In this document: positions 33,843 to 42,397 of the stretch, in pieces | Layout of the letters: each line of letters opens with the position of its first letter | Numbering within the stretch: position 1 is the first letter of the stretch | NCBI RefSeq assembly: GCF_040066175.1 | Contig: NZ_JBEAAM010000016.1 | Coordinates: forward strand, 1 to 64,000 | Reading direction: 5' to 3' | Length of the DNA stretch: 64,000 nt | Source of the DNA: Solimonas sp040066175 | Lineage (GTDB): Bacteria > Pseudomonadota > Gammaproteobacteria > Nevskiales > Nevskiaceae | The notes under the pieces: model-generated | The model's database searches: none | What the model was told of the DNA's origin: nothing | The model's input: the letters and a program-made list of their open reading frames with translations, nothing else | Made by a program: the position numbers and the translations under genes

Positions 33843-34483
33843 ACCCGATCCGCCTTCTGGTCGCCGACGACCACACCATCGTCCGCGAGGGGCTGGTTTC
33901 CATGCTCGAGGAAACCGGCGAATGCCAAGTGGTCGCCCAGGCCGCCGACGGCCATCAGGCGATGGATCTCGCGCTCAAGACCCAGCCCGACGTCGTCGTC
34001 ACCGACATCTCGATGCCGCGCATGTCGGGCCTGGAAGTCGTCAAGCGCGTGCGCGCCGAGCTGCCGGGCACGCGCACGCTGGTGCTGACGGTCCACGAGG
34101 AGGACGAGTACATCCTGCCGATCCTGCGCGCCGGCGCCAACGGTTTCCTCAACAAGGACACCTCGGTCGCCGAGTTGATGACCGCGATCAAGGCGATCCA
34201 CGGCGGCCAGTCGTACTTCGGTCCGCGGGCCGCCAAGGCGCTGGCGGAGCGGCAGGGCCGCGGCCGCAGCATCAGCGCCGATCCCTACGAGAGCCTCACG
34301 GCGCGCGAACGCGAGACCTTCCACCTGGTGATCCAGGGCAAGACCACCAAGGAGATCGCGCAGATCCTCGACATCGGCGTCAAGACCGCCGAGAACCACC
34401 GTGCGCGCATGATGGAGAAACTGGGGCTGCGCAACACCGCCGAAGTCGTGCGTTTCGCCGCGCTGCGCGGCTTGTTGTCCTGA
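33839..34483 (+). CDS. NarL/FixJ-type response regulator
   Basis: A 214-residue regulator with a receiver domain (DDHTIVREGL, phospho-aspartate in VTDISMPRMSG) and a LuxR-type HTH (LTARERETFHLVIQGKTTKEIAQILDIGVKTAENHRARMMEKL read as one unit). It is the cognate partner of the preceding kinase by translational coupling. The targets are unknown. It resembles the GacA/UvrY and NarL groups, which cannot be told apart here. Confidence 0.9.
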   Translation: MNPIRLLVADDHTIVREGLVSMLEETGECQVVAQAADGHQAMDLALKTQPDVVVTDISMPRMSGLEVVKRVRAELPGTRTLVLTVHEEDEYILPILRAGANGFLNKDTSVAELMTAIKAIHGGQSYFGPRAAKALAERQGRGRSISADPYESLTARERETFHLVIQGKTTKEIAQILDIGVKTAENHRARMMEKLGLRNTAEVVRFAALRGLLS

Positions 34484-34515
34484 ACGCCGACTTACGCCGC
34501 ATCCCAGCCAGCCGC

Positions 34516-34521
34516 TATACT
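34516..34521 (+). promoter_or_regulatory. Probable -10 of the petABC operon
   Basis: TATACT lies 120 bases before petA, with a poor -35 (TTACGC, 18-base spacing). The rest of 34484-34640 shows no hairpin or repeat that I can support. Confidence 0.4.
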
Positions 34522-34640
34522 TCGCAGGTTAGGCCGAGCGCATCGTCCTGGGAGTCACGGCCCGTCGTCCGGGTCGCGGGTGGTGTCGCGTTCGTGCCTT
34601 GTCAAGGATTTCGCTATCACTCCTGCAGGGGCATGGTTCA

Positions 34641-35237
34641 ATGAGCAATCAAGGCGTGGATCCTGGCCGCCGCCGGTTCCTCACGCTGACGACCGCGGTC
34701 GTCGGCGGTGCTGGAACGGTCGCAGCGGTCTGGCCATTTCTGGCGTCACTCAAGCCGAGCGAACGCGCCAAGGCGCTGGGCGCGCCGGTGACCGTGGACA
34801 TCTCCAAGGTCGAGCCCGGCCAGCGCATCATCGTCGCCTGGCGCGGCAAGCCGGTGTGGATCGTGCGGCGCACCCCGGACATGCTGCAGTCCCTGCCCAA
34901 GGTCAGCGCCGATCTGCGCGACCCCGCGTCGAAGGAGCCGCAGCAGCCGGCCTATGCGCAGAACGAGGCGCGTGCGATCAAGCCCGAGGTGCTGGTGATG
35001 GTCGGCTCGTGCACGCACCTGGGCTGCTCGCCGACCTTCCGCCCGGATCACCCGGCGCCAGAAATCGACCCGAACTGGCAGGGCGGCTTCTACTGCCCCT
35101 GCCACGGCTCGAAGTTCGACCTGTCCGGCCGCGTGTACAAGGGCGTGCCGGCGCCGCTGAACCTGGTCGTGCCGCCGCATCGCTACGCGGGCGACCACAC
35201 GATCGTGGTCGGTGAAGACACCGTGGGAGCTGCGTGA
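34641..35237 (+). CDS. petA: Rieske iron-sulfur subunit of cytochrome bc1
   Basis: A 198-residue subunit of complex III. A Tat-type signal anchor (GRRRFLTLTTAVVGGAG, about 9-25) precedes the Rieske domain with cluster ligands CTHLGC (C124, H126) and CPCHGS (C152, H155). It carries electrons from ubiquinol to cytochrome c1 on the periplasmic side. The ATG at 34641 was chosen so that the twin-arginine motif sits near the N-terminus; a longer frame start at 34599 lacks support. It is coupled to petB as TGATG. Confidence 0.96.
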   Translation: MSNQGVDPGRRRFLTLTTAVVGGAGTVAAVWPFLASLKPSERAKALGAPVTVDISKVEPGQRIIVAWRGKPVWIVRRTPDMLQSLPKVSADLRDPASKEPQQPAYAQNEARAIKPEVLVMVGSCTHLGCSPTFRPDHPAPEIDPNWQGGFYCPCHGSKFDLSGRVYKGVPAPLNLVVPPHRYAGDHTIVVGEDTVGAA

Positions 35238-36487
35238 TGGCCATCGTTCCCAATCCCTACAAGACCACCGGCTTCCTCGGCTGGATCGACGACCGCTTCC
35301 CGCTGACCAAGCTGTGGAAGGACCACCTCGCCGAATACTACGCACCGAAGAACTTCAACTTCTGGTACTACTTCGGTTCGCTGGCCCTGCTCGTGCTGGT
35401 CAACCAGCTGCTGACCGGCATCTTCCTGACGATGCACTACAAGACGGATGCCGCGCAGGCCTGGCACAGCGTCGAGTACATCATGCGCGACGTGCCCTGG
35501 GGCAACGTCATCCGCTACCTGCATTCGACCGGCGCATCGGCATTCTTCGTCGTCGTCTATCTGCACATGTACCGCGGCCTGCTGTATGGCTCGCACCGCA
35601 AGCCGCGTGAGCTGATCTGGATCTTCGGCTGCCTGATCTTCCTGTGCCTGATGGCGGAAGCCTTCTGCGGCTACGTGCTGCCGTGGGGACAGATGTCCTA
35701 CTGGGGCGCGCAGGTGATCATCTCGCTGTTCGGCGCGATTCCGGTGGTCGGCCCCGATCTGGTGATCTGGATCCAGGGCGACTACATCCCGTCGGACGCG
35801 ACGCTCAACCGCCTGTTCTCGCTGCACGTCATCGCGATTCCGCTGGTGCTCGTCGGCCTGGTCGTCGCGCACCTGATCGCACTGCACGAAGTGGGCTCGA
35901 ACAACCCCGACGGCGTCGAGATCAAGAAGAAGAAGGATCCGACGACCGGCATCCCGCTCGACGGCATCCCGTTCCACCCGTATTACACCGTCAAGGATCT
36001 GGTCGGTGTCGGCGTGTTCCTGATCGTCTTCCTCGGCATCGTGTTCTTCGCGCCGGACGGCGGCGGCTACTTCCTCGAAAAGCCCAACTTCCAGGAAGCC
36101 AACCCGCTGGTCACACCGGATCACATCACGCCGGCGTGGTATTTCGGTGCGTTCTACGCAATTCTGCGCGCGATCCCCAACAAGCTGCTCGGCGTCGTCG
36201 GCATGTTCGGCGCGGTGCTGATCCTGTTCGCGCTGCCCTGGCTCGACCGGTCCCCGGTCAAGTCGATCCGCTACAAGGGCCCGATCTTCAAGGCCGCGGT
36301 GGCGCTGTTCACGATCGCGTTCGTCGCACTGTGCTACTTCGGCATGCAGCCGCCGACCGAAATCGGCACGCTGATCTCGCGCATCGGCACTGCGATCTAC
36401 TTCGGCTTCTTCATCCTGATGCCGTTCTACTCCAAGCTCGACAAGACCAAGCAGGAACCGGAGCGCGTGACTTATGAAGCGCATTAA
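35237..36487 (+). CDS. petB: Cytochrome b of the bc1 complex
   Basis: A 416-residue membrane protein with eight or so TM helices. The haem-ligand histidines are in RYLHSTGASAFFVVVYLHMYRG and the later LHVIAIPL...HLIALHE region. The Qo-site signature PEWY is replaced by TPAWYF (DHITPAWYFGAFY), a PxWY variant seen in some bacteria. Its stop lies beyond the petC start, giving a 14-base overlap. It is the quinol-oxidising core of complex III. Confidence 0.96.
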   Translation: MAIVPNPYKTTGFLGWIDDRFPLTKLWKDHLAEYYAPKNFNFWYYFGSLALLVLVNQLLTGIFLTMHYKTDAAQAWHSVEYIMRDVPWGNVIRYLHSTGASAFFVVVYLHMYRGLLYGSHRKPRELIWIFGCLIFLCLMAEAFCGYVLPWGQMSYWGAQVIISLFGAIPVVGPDLVIWIQGDYIPSDATLNRLFSLHVIAIPLVLVGLVVAHLIALHEVGSNNPDGVEIKKKKDPTTGIPLDGIPFHPYYTVKDLVGVGVFLIVFLGIVFFAPDGGGYFLEKPNFQEANPLVTPDHITPAWYFGAFYAILRAIPNKLLGVVGMFGAVLILFALPWLDRSPVKSIRYKGPIFKAAVALFTIAFVALCYFGMQPPTEIGTLISRIGTAIYFGFFILMPFYSKLDKTKQEPERVTYEAH

Positions 36488-37244
36488 CGCCAACCTCATG
36501 ACGGCCGCGCGTTCGCTGCTGCTGGCCGGCGCGGCCCTGTGTGCGTCCGCGGCACAGGCCGCGGGTGGTGCCGTGCTGCCCTACAGCTTCAAGCCGGACA
36601 CGGGCAACCTGGCCTCTGCGCAGCGTGGCGCACGCAACTTCATGAACTACTGCTCGGGCTGCCACTCGATGGCCCACCTCCGCTACGGTCGCATGGCCGC
36701 GGACCTGGACATCCCCGAGGAGCTGCTCAAGAAGAATCTGATGTTCACGACCGAGAAGCCGGGTGATCACATCGTTTCGTCGATGCCGGCCGAATCGGCC
36801 GGCTGGTTCGGCGCGCGTCCACCGGATCTCACGCTCGAAACGCGCATGCGCGGTGCCGACTGGGTTTACAACTACCTGATGACCTTCTACCTCGATGCGG
36901 GCCGTCCGCTGGGCACCAACAACCTGGTGCTGCCGGGGGCGTCGATGCCGCACGTGCTCGGCGAACTGCAGGGCTGGCAGGTCAGGCACGAGGAAGCCCC
37001 GGCGGGTGAAGGCGGCCACGGCGGCGCACACGCCGCCCCCAGCTTCAAGATCGCCGTTCCCGGCAAGCTCGACGCGAAGGAGTACCAGAAGTTCGTCGCC
37101 GACACGGTGAACTTCATGGTGTATGCGGCCGAACCCGGACGTGCGGACCGGGTCTCGACCGGCATCAAGGTCATGCTGTTCCTGGTGCTGTTCACGGTGC
37201 TCGCCTACATGCTCAAGCGCGAGTACTGGAAAGACGTCCACTAG
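36474..37244 (+). CDS. petC: Cytochrome c1
   Basis: A 256-residue subunit of complex III with a signal peptide (about 1-30), the haem-binding CSGCH at 60-64, a distal methionine region (PGASMPHVLGEL) and a C-terminal TM anchor (VMLFLVLFTVLAYMLKREYW). A Gly/His-rich insertion (EGGHGGAHAAP) interrupts the C-terminal half. It is the last gene of petABC and is followed by a strong terminator. Confidence 0.96.
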   Translation: MKRINANLMTAARSLLLAGAALCASAAQAAGGAVLPYSFKPDTGNLASAQRGARNFMNYCSGCHSMAHLRYGRMAADLDIPEELLKKNLMFTTEKPGDHIVSSMPAESAGWFGARPPDLTLETRMRGADWVYNYLMTFYLDAGRPLGTNNLVLPGASMPHVLGELQGWQVRHEEAPAGEGGHGGAHAAPSFKIAVPGKLDAKEYQKFVADTVNFMVYAAEPGRADRVSTGIKVMLFLVLFTVLAYMLKREYWKDVH

Positions 37245-37262
37245 CCGGCGATGGCGATGCGC

Positions 37263-37314
37263 ACGGCGCCGTTCATGCCGAGACCTCCGGCGATGAACGG
37301 CGCCGTTTGTTTTT
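37263..37314 (+). terminator. Rho-independent terminator after petABC
   Basis: A 14-bp perfect stem (37263-37276 with 37293-37306) with a 16-base loop is followed directly by TTGTTTTT. This is the clearest intrinsic terminator in the window. It separates petABC from sspA, whose ATG follows 13 bases later. Confidence 0.88.
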
Positions 37315-37326
37315 GAGGCGCGCACG

Positions 37327-37968
37327 ATGGCGATCCCGGCGAAGAGCAAGTACGTGATGGACAGCCGCCCGGGCGCGCGCGCCGGGCTGACGCTGTACTG
37401 CGCGCCGGACGACCTCAGCGGCCGCTGGGCACGCATCGTGCTCGCTGAGAAGGACATCGACCACGCGCGCATCGAATGGGTCCGCCCGGGCGGTCGGCCG
37501 CATCCCGACCTGATCGTGCTCAATCCTTCGCTGAGCTTGCCGACGCTGGCCGACCGCGATGCCGTGATGTACCCGGCCGGCATCATCGTCGAGTACCTTG
37601 ACGAGCGCTACCCGCACCCGCGCCTGCTCCCGCCCGACCCGGCCACGCGCGCGCTGATCCGAATGATGCTGGCCCGACTGGAACGCGAGCTGCTGCCGCT
37701 GGCGCAGTCGATCCTGGCTGCACCCAAGTCCCCGGACGTCAAGGCCGCGCGCAAGCAACTGGGTGAGAACCTCGCCGCCAGCGGGCGCTTCTTCCCGCAG
37801 CGCGGCTGGTGCCTCGGGCTGACCGATTTCAGCCTCGCCGACTGCGCATGGGCCGCGCTGCTGTCGGCGCTGCCGGCGCTGCAGCTCAAGCCGCCGGAGG
37901 ATCCCGCGCTGCTGCGCTACGCGCAGCGGGTGCTCGCCCGCCCGAGCGTACAATCGAGCCTCCGCTGA
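37327..37968 (+). CDS. sspA: Stringent starvation protein A
   Basis: A 213-residue glutathione-S-transferase-fold protein that binds RNA polymerase in relatives. It has a thioredoxin-like N-terminal domain (TLYCAPDDLSGRWARIVLAEKDID) with VLNPSLSLPTLADRDAVMYPAGIIVEYLDERYPHP in SspA style, and a helical C-terminus. The GST catalytic residues are not evident, as expected for SspA. It lies downstream of petABC and upstream of sspB, as in many Gammaproteobacteria. Confidence 0.9.
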   Translation: MAIPAKSKYVMDSRPGARAGLTLYCAPDDLSGRWARIVLAEKDIDHARIEWVRPGGRPHPDLIVLNPSLSLPTLADRDAVMYPAGIIVEYLDERYPHPRLLPPDPATRALIRMMLARLERELLPLAQSILAAPKSPDVKAARKQLGENLAASGRFFPQRGWCLGLTDFSLADCAWAALLSALPALQLKPPEDPALLRYAQRVLARPSVQSSLR

Positions 37969-38021
37969 TCCGCGGCTGCGCGCGCGGACCCGCCGGGACC
38001 TCATCGAGATCCATCGCCACC

Positions 38022-38432
38022 ATGCCGAAATCCCGCCGTCCGTACCTGATCCGCGCCATCTTCGACTGGTGCTGCGACAACGGCTACACGCCGCATGTCC
38101 TGGTCGCCGCCGATCATCCGGGCGTCTCCGTGCCACGCGAGTACGTCAAGGACGGACGCATCACGCTCAACATCAGCCCGGTGGCGGTACAGAACCTCGA
38201 CCTGCACTGTGATCCGATCTGGTTCTCGGCGCGGTTCGGCGGCCGCCCTTTCGATGTCCAGTTTCCACCGGGCGCGGTGCTGGCGATCTTCGCTCGCGAG
38301 AACGGCGAAGGGGTGATGTTCGGCGAAGTCGAGGCAGCCGAGTCCGCGTCAGCCGCAGCCGACAAGCCGCCGCCACCCGAACCGCCCAAGCCCACCAGGC
38401 CGGGCCGGCCGACCCTGCGGGTCGTCAAGTAG
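38022..38432 (+). CDS. sspB: ClpXP protease specificity-enhancing factor SspB
   Basis: A 136-residue adaptor that delivers ssrA-tagged proteins to ClpXP. The peptide-binding domain (RPYLIRAIFDWCCDNGYTPHV, VPREYVKDGRITLNISP) is joined by an acidic-to-proline linker to the C-terminal ClpX-docking tail RPTLRVVK, essentially the canonical tail. The ATG at 38022 was chosen to give the normal N-terminus; the longer frame only overlaps sspA. Confidence 0.94.
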   Translation: MPKSRRPYLIRAIFDWCCDNGYTPHVLVAADHPGVSVPREYVKDGRITLNISPVAVQNLDLHCDPIWFSARFGGRPFDVQFPPGAVLAIFARENGEGVMFGEVEAAESASAAADKPPPPEPPKPTRPGRPTLRVVK

Positions 38433-38488
38433 CGACCGCTCAGACCGCCTCCCGCCTCCATTCAGCTCGTGACACCGTCCTTGCGGCG

Positions 38489-39133
38489 ATGACCGGACCG
38501 AGAATGGAGCCCCGTCCGACCGCCGGCCTCGCGATGACGTCCAGCTCGCAGGAACTGCATCGTATCGTTCGCATCAACGAACAGATCAAGAGTGTCGTGC
38601 GACCGGCATTCCGCATCAGCGTGATGGCGCTCAACGCCATCATGCTGGCGCGGCGCGCGGGCGATGCCGCACGCGGCTTCGGCGTGCTGTCCGACGAACT
38701 GCGCCGCTTTGCCGGCGAACTGTCGCAGCAGATGAACGGACTGCGCGGACTCACCGCCAGCTCGGTGGCCACGGTCACCGCTCTGGTCAAGGAAGCCCGC
38801 TATCTCGCGATCTCCGAACGCATCACCGTCGTCCCGCCCGCCGTCCAGGAAAAGCTCGACGAGGTGCGCACCCGGCAACGTGTGGCCGTGCACCAGCGCA
38901 TCCTCACGTTGAGGCAGACGCAGGCCAGCGTGCGACGCCTGCTGACGGACGAGATCCTGCCGCTGATGCAGCTCGGCACGGTGCTGGCGCGATCGGCGCA
39001 CATCGAGGCCGCCTACGGCGGGCGCTTCGCGGCCGAGCTGGGACAGGTGTCGGCCGAGTTCAGCCGGACGATCGACGAGATCGAGACTGCGCTGACGGCA
39101 CTGCACAAGGCGACCGGAGACGAACACCGATGA
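38489..39133 (+). CDS. Soluble chemoreceptor-tip-like protein coupled to ODP
   Basis: A 214-residue helical protein without TM segments. Residues about 45-85 align by eye with the signalling tip of methyl-accepting chemotaxis proteins: ALNAIMLARRAGDAARGFGV followed by LSDELRRFAGE, against the canonical ALNAAIEAARAGExGRGFAVVADEVR. The conserved Glu of IEAARAGE is Leu here, so CheA coupling may be altered. The flanking helices (about 20-45 and 90-205) would form the coiled coil. The stop overlaps the next gene, for an ODP diiron protein, as ATGA. Starts at 38504 or 38534 are possible. No che genes lie nearby. Function as an oxygen-linked signalling scaffold is inferred. Confidence 0.65.
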   Translation: MTGPRMEPRPTAGLAMTSSSQELHRIVRINEQIKSVVRPAFRISVMALNAIMLARRAGDAARGFGVLSDELRRFAGELSQQMNGLRGLTASSVATVTALVKEARYLAISERITVVPPAVQEKLDEVRTRQRVAVHQRILTLRQTQASVRRLLTDEILPLMQLGTVLARSAHIEAAYGGRFAAELGQVSAEFSRTIDEIETALTALHKATGDEHR

Positions 39134-39870
39134 AACGCGCCCAGATCATCTTCGACGACGGTGGCCATCGCTGGCTCGCCATCGCGCGTGACCCGGACAA
39201 GCCGGGCTACGTGATCGACACCAACGAGTACCTGGTGATCAGCGATGGTCGCGGCCTGCTCTGCGACCCGGGCGGCATGGAGATCTTCCCCGCGGTGTTC
39301 TCGGCGCTCAGCGCCGAATACGATCCGGCGAACATCGACGCCATCTTCGCGTCACACCAGGACCCGGACATCATCTCGTCGCTGAGCCTGTGGCTGGAGT
39401 TCAACCCGGCGCTGAAGTGCTATTGCAGCTGGCTGTGGTCCAGCTTCATCCCGCACTTCGGCGGCGGGCCTGAAACCTTCGTATCGATACCGGACGACGG
39501 CCTCGACATCATCCATGGCCGGCTGACGCTCGAGGCGATTCCGGCGCACTACCTGCACTCCTCCGGCAACTTCCATCTCTACGATCCGAAGGCCGAATTG
39601 CTGTTCTCCGGCGATATCGGGGCGGCACTGCTGCCGCCCGACGAAGCCGGCTTGTACGTCGAGGATTTCGACCGCCACATTCGCCACGCGGAAGGCTTTC
39701 ATCGCCGCTGGATGGGCTCGGACAAGGCCAAGCTCGACTGGTGCGAGCGCGTTTCCAAGCTGAAGATTGAGCTGATGTGCCCGCAGCACGGCGCGATCTA
39801 CCGCGGCGCCGACGTGCAGCGCTTCATCAACTGGTTCGCCGAACTCGAAGTCGGCGTGCTGCGGAGTTGA
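39130..39870 (+). CDS. ODP-type diiron metallo-beta-lactamase-fold protein
   Basis: A 246-residue protein of the oxygen-binding diiron (ODP) group, related to flavodiiron proteins but without the flavodoxin domain. Candidate metal ligands are in ASHQDPDI (about 75-82), HYLHSSGNF, LLFSGDIGA and MCPQHGAIYRG. HQDPD replaces the HxExDH of hydrolases. ODPs in spirochaetes sense oxygen or iron for chemotaxis together with a chemoreceptor. Here the upstream coupled gene encodes a receptor-tip-like protein, which supports a sensing role over an enzymatic one. The 3' end faces the DUF3501 gene six bases away. Confidence 0.78.
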   Translation: MKRAQIIFDDGGHRWLAIARDPDKPGYVIDTNEYLVISDGRGLLCDPGGMEIFPAVFSALSAEYDPANIDAIFASHQDPDIISSLSLWLEFNPALKCYCSWLWSSFIPHFGGGPETFVSIPDDGLDIIHGRLTLEAIPAHYLHSSGNFHLYDPKAELLFSGDIGAALLPPDEAGLYVEDFDRHIRHAEGFHRRWMGSDKAKLDWCERVSKLKIELMCPQHGAIYRGADVQRFINWFAELEVGVLRS

Positions 39871-39876
39871 CGGCCT

Positions 39877-40461
39877 TCAGTCCGCCAGATCGGCGAGCAG
39901 CGCCGTGCGCTGCTCGGGCGTCAACAGCACGCGCTCACGACAGTCCGCGTGTTCGACGGAGAATGCCACCGGCGCGCCGGCACGCAGCGCAGCGCGCATC
40001 GGCGCATCCAGTTCGAAGCGCAGGAAGTGCACCGCCGCGGTCTTGGCCTCGTTGCTGCGCTCGAGGTCTTCGTCGGCGATGGCCGTGACCGGCGGCAGGG
40101 CATCCACCAGCAGACGGAAGTGATGCTCGATGCCACGCCACTCGATCAGGCGCCGCCGCCGCTCGGCCTCGTCGGGAAATTCGATCAGCAGCGTCGCCTT
40201 CCAGTTGTGGCCGTCCGGGATCAATGGATTGTAGGCCGCCAGTTCCTCGGCGATCCCCTGCGGCTCGAAGATACGCTCGATGCGCAGCATCTCCTGCACC
40301 TGGTACTGCACGGTCAGACGGTCCTCGAACAGCAGAGTCAGATGCGGGCCGACATGCACGGTGCGGTTGCGCTTGTGCGCGATCGCGCGCTGCCTGAACT
40401 CGGCGCGCGACCGCGCGTAGGCTTCCAGAGACAGCAGGTCGTCGGGTACCAGTGGTCGCAT
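39877..40461 (-). CDS. DUF3501 protein of the rubrerythrin operon
   Basis: A 194-residue DUF3501 protein (VPDDLLSLEAYARSRAEFR, FEDRLTVQYQVQEMLRIERI, NPLIPDGHNWKATLLIEFPD). It shows no TM segment and no cysteine pairs. DUF3501 genes are regularly found with a rubrerythrin and an Fe-S/CCG-domain protein, as here. The three genes run rubrerythrin, Fe-S protein, DUF3501. The biochemical role is unknown; oxidative-stress defence is inferred from the company it keeps. Confidence 0.85.
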   Translation of the reverse strand: MRPLVPDDLLSLEAYARSRAEFRQRAIAHKRNRTVHVGPHLTLLFEDRLTVQYQVQEMLRIERIFEPQGIAEELAAYNPLIPDGHNWKATLLIEFPDEAERRRRLIEWRGIEHHFRLLVDALPPVTAIADEDLERSNEAKTAAVHFLRFELDAPMRAALRAGAPVAFSVEHADCRERVLLTPEQRTALLADLAD

Positions 40462-40472
40462 GACGGAAGCGT

Positions 40473-41837
40473 CTAGATCCCGTAGGCACGCCGCAGCAGC
40501 GAAATCGGGTGCACGGAATGCCGGCCCGGATCCATGCCGTGCGCCAGGTGCTCACCGGCCATCGGGCAGTCGCTGCTGACATGGTCCGGCTCGGCCTGCT
40601 TGAATTTCGACACCACGGGCCGTGCGATCTTCATCGAGCGTTCGTAGGTGGCCTCGCGCACGCCGTAGGTACCGTCGTGCCCGGAACAGCGTTCGACAGC
40701 CTCCAGCGTCGTGCCCGGGATCAGCGCCAGCAGTTCGCGCGTCTTCGGGCCGATGTTCTGCACGCGCTGGTGGCAGGGCGCGTGGTAGGCGACCTTGCCG
40801 AGCGGCTGCGTGAACGCAGTGTTCAGCAGGCCGGCCCTGTGCCGGTGCATCAGGTATTCAAACGGGTCGAAGATCGCGCCGCGCAGCGCCTGCACGTCAC
40901 CGTCCTCGGGGAACAGCAGCGGAATCTCCTGGCGGAACATCAGCACGCAGGACGGGATCGGCGCGGTGATGTCCCAACCGTCGCGCACCGCCTGCGCCAG
41001 CAGCGGCAGGTTCGCCTTCTTGTAGCGCTCGATGCTGTCGAGATCGCCCAGCTCCAGCTTGGGCATGCCGCAGCACTGCTCCCGCTCGATCAACCTGGTT
41101 TCGATACCGTTGTGGCGCAACACCGCGACCAGATCCTCGACCGCCTGCGGCATGTTGTAGTTGCCGTAGCAGGTGACGAAGACGGCGACGCGACCGCGTG
41201 TCGGCCCCGCGGCCTGCACCGCCGCGGGCTGCGGCGCATGCGCCGCCGCGGCCTTCTTGAGACGCGCGCGCGCGGTCGGATGGTGGTACTCCGGCAGCCG
41301 CGCATCGGGATGCACGCCCATCACCGCGCGCACCACCTTGCGCATCGTCGGGCTGCGGTTGATCGCGTTGACCGTTTCGGCGACCACCGGAATCGACGCC
41401 AGGCGGCCGATGCCCGTCGTGTTGGTCAGGCGCTCGTGCTGCGCGGGCACCTCGCCACGCCGGAATGCCTGCGCCTTGGCGCGCAGCATCAAATGCGGAA
41501 AATCGATCGCCCACTCGTGCGGCGGCACGTAGGGACACTTGGTCTGGTAGCACAGGTCGCACAGGTAGCACTGCTCGACGACCTTGCCGTAATCAGACTT
41601 GGCGACGCCATCGACTTCCATCGTCGGCGACGCATCGACCAGGTCGAACAGCGTCGGGAAGGCATGGCACAGGCTGACGCAGCGCCGGCAGCCGTGGCAG
41701 ATGTCGTACACACGGTGCAGTTCGGCATCGAGGGCGTCGCGGTCCCAGAACGCCGGGTCGCGCCACGCGATCGCGTGGCGCGTCGGCGCCTGCAGACCGC
41801 CCTCAGCCCGAGGCTGATTGGATGGAGCTTCTGCCAT
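40473..41837 (-). CDS. Heterodisulfide-reductase-like Fe-S/CCG oxidoreductase
   Basis: A 454-residue soluble protein with two [4Fe-4S] ferredoxin motifs (CHGCRRCVSLC at about 49-59 and CYLCDLCYQTKCP at about 91-103) and two CCG-type cysteine domains (CYGNYNMPQ...EQCCGMPKLELGD and CHQRVQNIG...CSGHDGTYG). This resembles the GlpC/HdrD arrangement but has no flavin domain. It probably passes electrons to or from the rubrerythrin 37 bases upstream. The ATG at 41837 was chosen since the longer frame to 42035 overlaps the rubrerythrin gene. Confidence 0.85.
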   Translation of the reverse strand: MAEAPSNQPRAEGGLQAPTRHAIAWRDPAFWDRDALDAELHRVYDICHGCRRCVSLCHAFPTLFDLVDASPTMEVDGVAKSDYGKVVEQCYLCDLCYQTKCPYVPPHEWAIDFPHLMLRAKAQAFRRGEVPAQHERLTNTTGIGRLASIPVVAETVNAINRSPTMRKVVRAVMGVHPDARLPEYHHPTARARLKKAAAAHAPQPAAVQAAGPTRGRVAVFVTCYGNYNMPQAVEDLVAVLRHNGIETRLIEREQCCGMPKLELGDLDSIERYKKANLPLLAQAVRDGWDITAPIPSCVLMFRQEIPLLFPEDGDVQALRGAIFDPFEYLMHRHRAGLLNTAFTQPLGKVAYHAPCHQRVQNIGPKTRELLALIPGTTLEAVERCSGHDGTYGVREATYERSMKIARPVVSKFKQAEPDHVSSDCPMAGEHLAHGMDPGRHSVHPISLLRRAYGI

Positions 41838-41874
41838 GTCGATGCTGGACGCCGTTGCCGGTGTCCGGCCGGAC

Positions 41875-42294
<420 letters not shown>

Positions 42295-42354
42295 GTGGAT
42301 CTCCTCTGGTTTGCACCGCAGCCGCAGAGTACGCCGGTTTTCCTGCAAGCAAAA

Positions 42355-42391
42355 GACAGGAATGGCTATCCCGGCAATAGTCGCTGTCTAT
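42355..42391 (-). promoter_or_regulatory. OxyR-like operator upstream of the rubrerythrin operon
   Basis: Read on the minus strand, ATAG (42388-42391), N7, CTAT (42377-42380), N7, ATAG (42366-42369), N7 occupy the four-box ATAG-N7-CTAT-N7-ATAG-N7-CTAT spacing of OxyR sites. Three boxes match exactly and the fourth is TGTC. The site lies 61-97 bases before the rubrerythrin ATG. The flanking T and A preferences inside the half-sites are not met. Confidence 0.55.
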
Positions 42392-42397
42392 GCACTT

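Noticed and set aside
37949..37954. TACAAT inside the end of sspA as a promoter for sspB
   Set aside because: It is in coding sequence with no -35. sspB is close enough to be co-transcribed with sspA.
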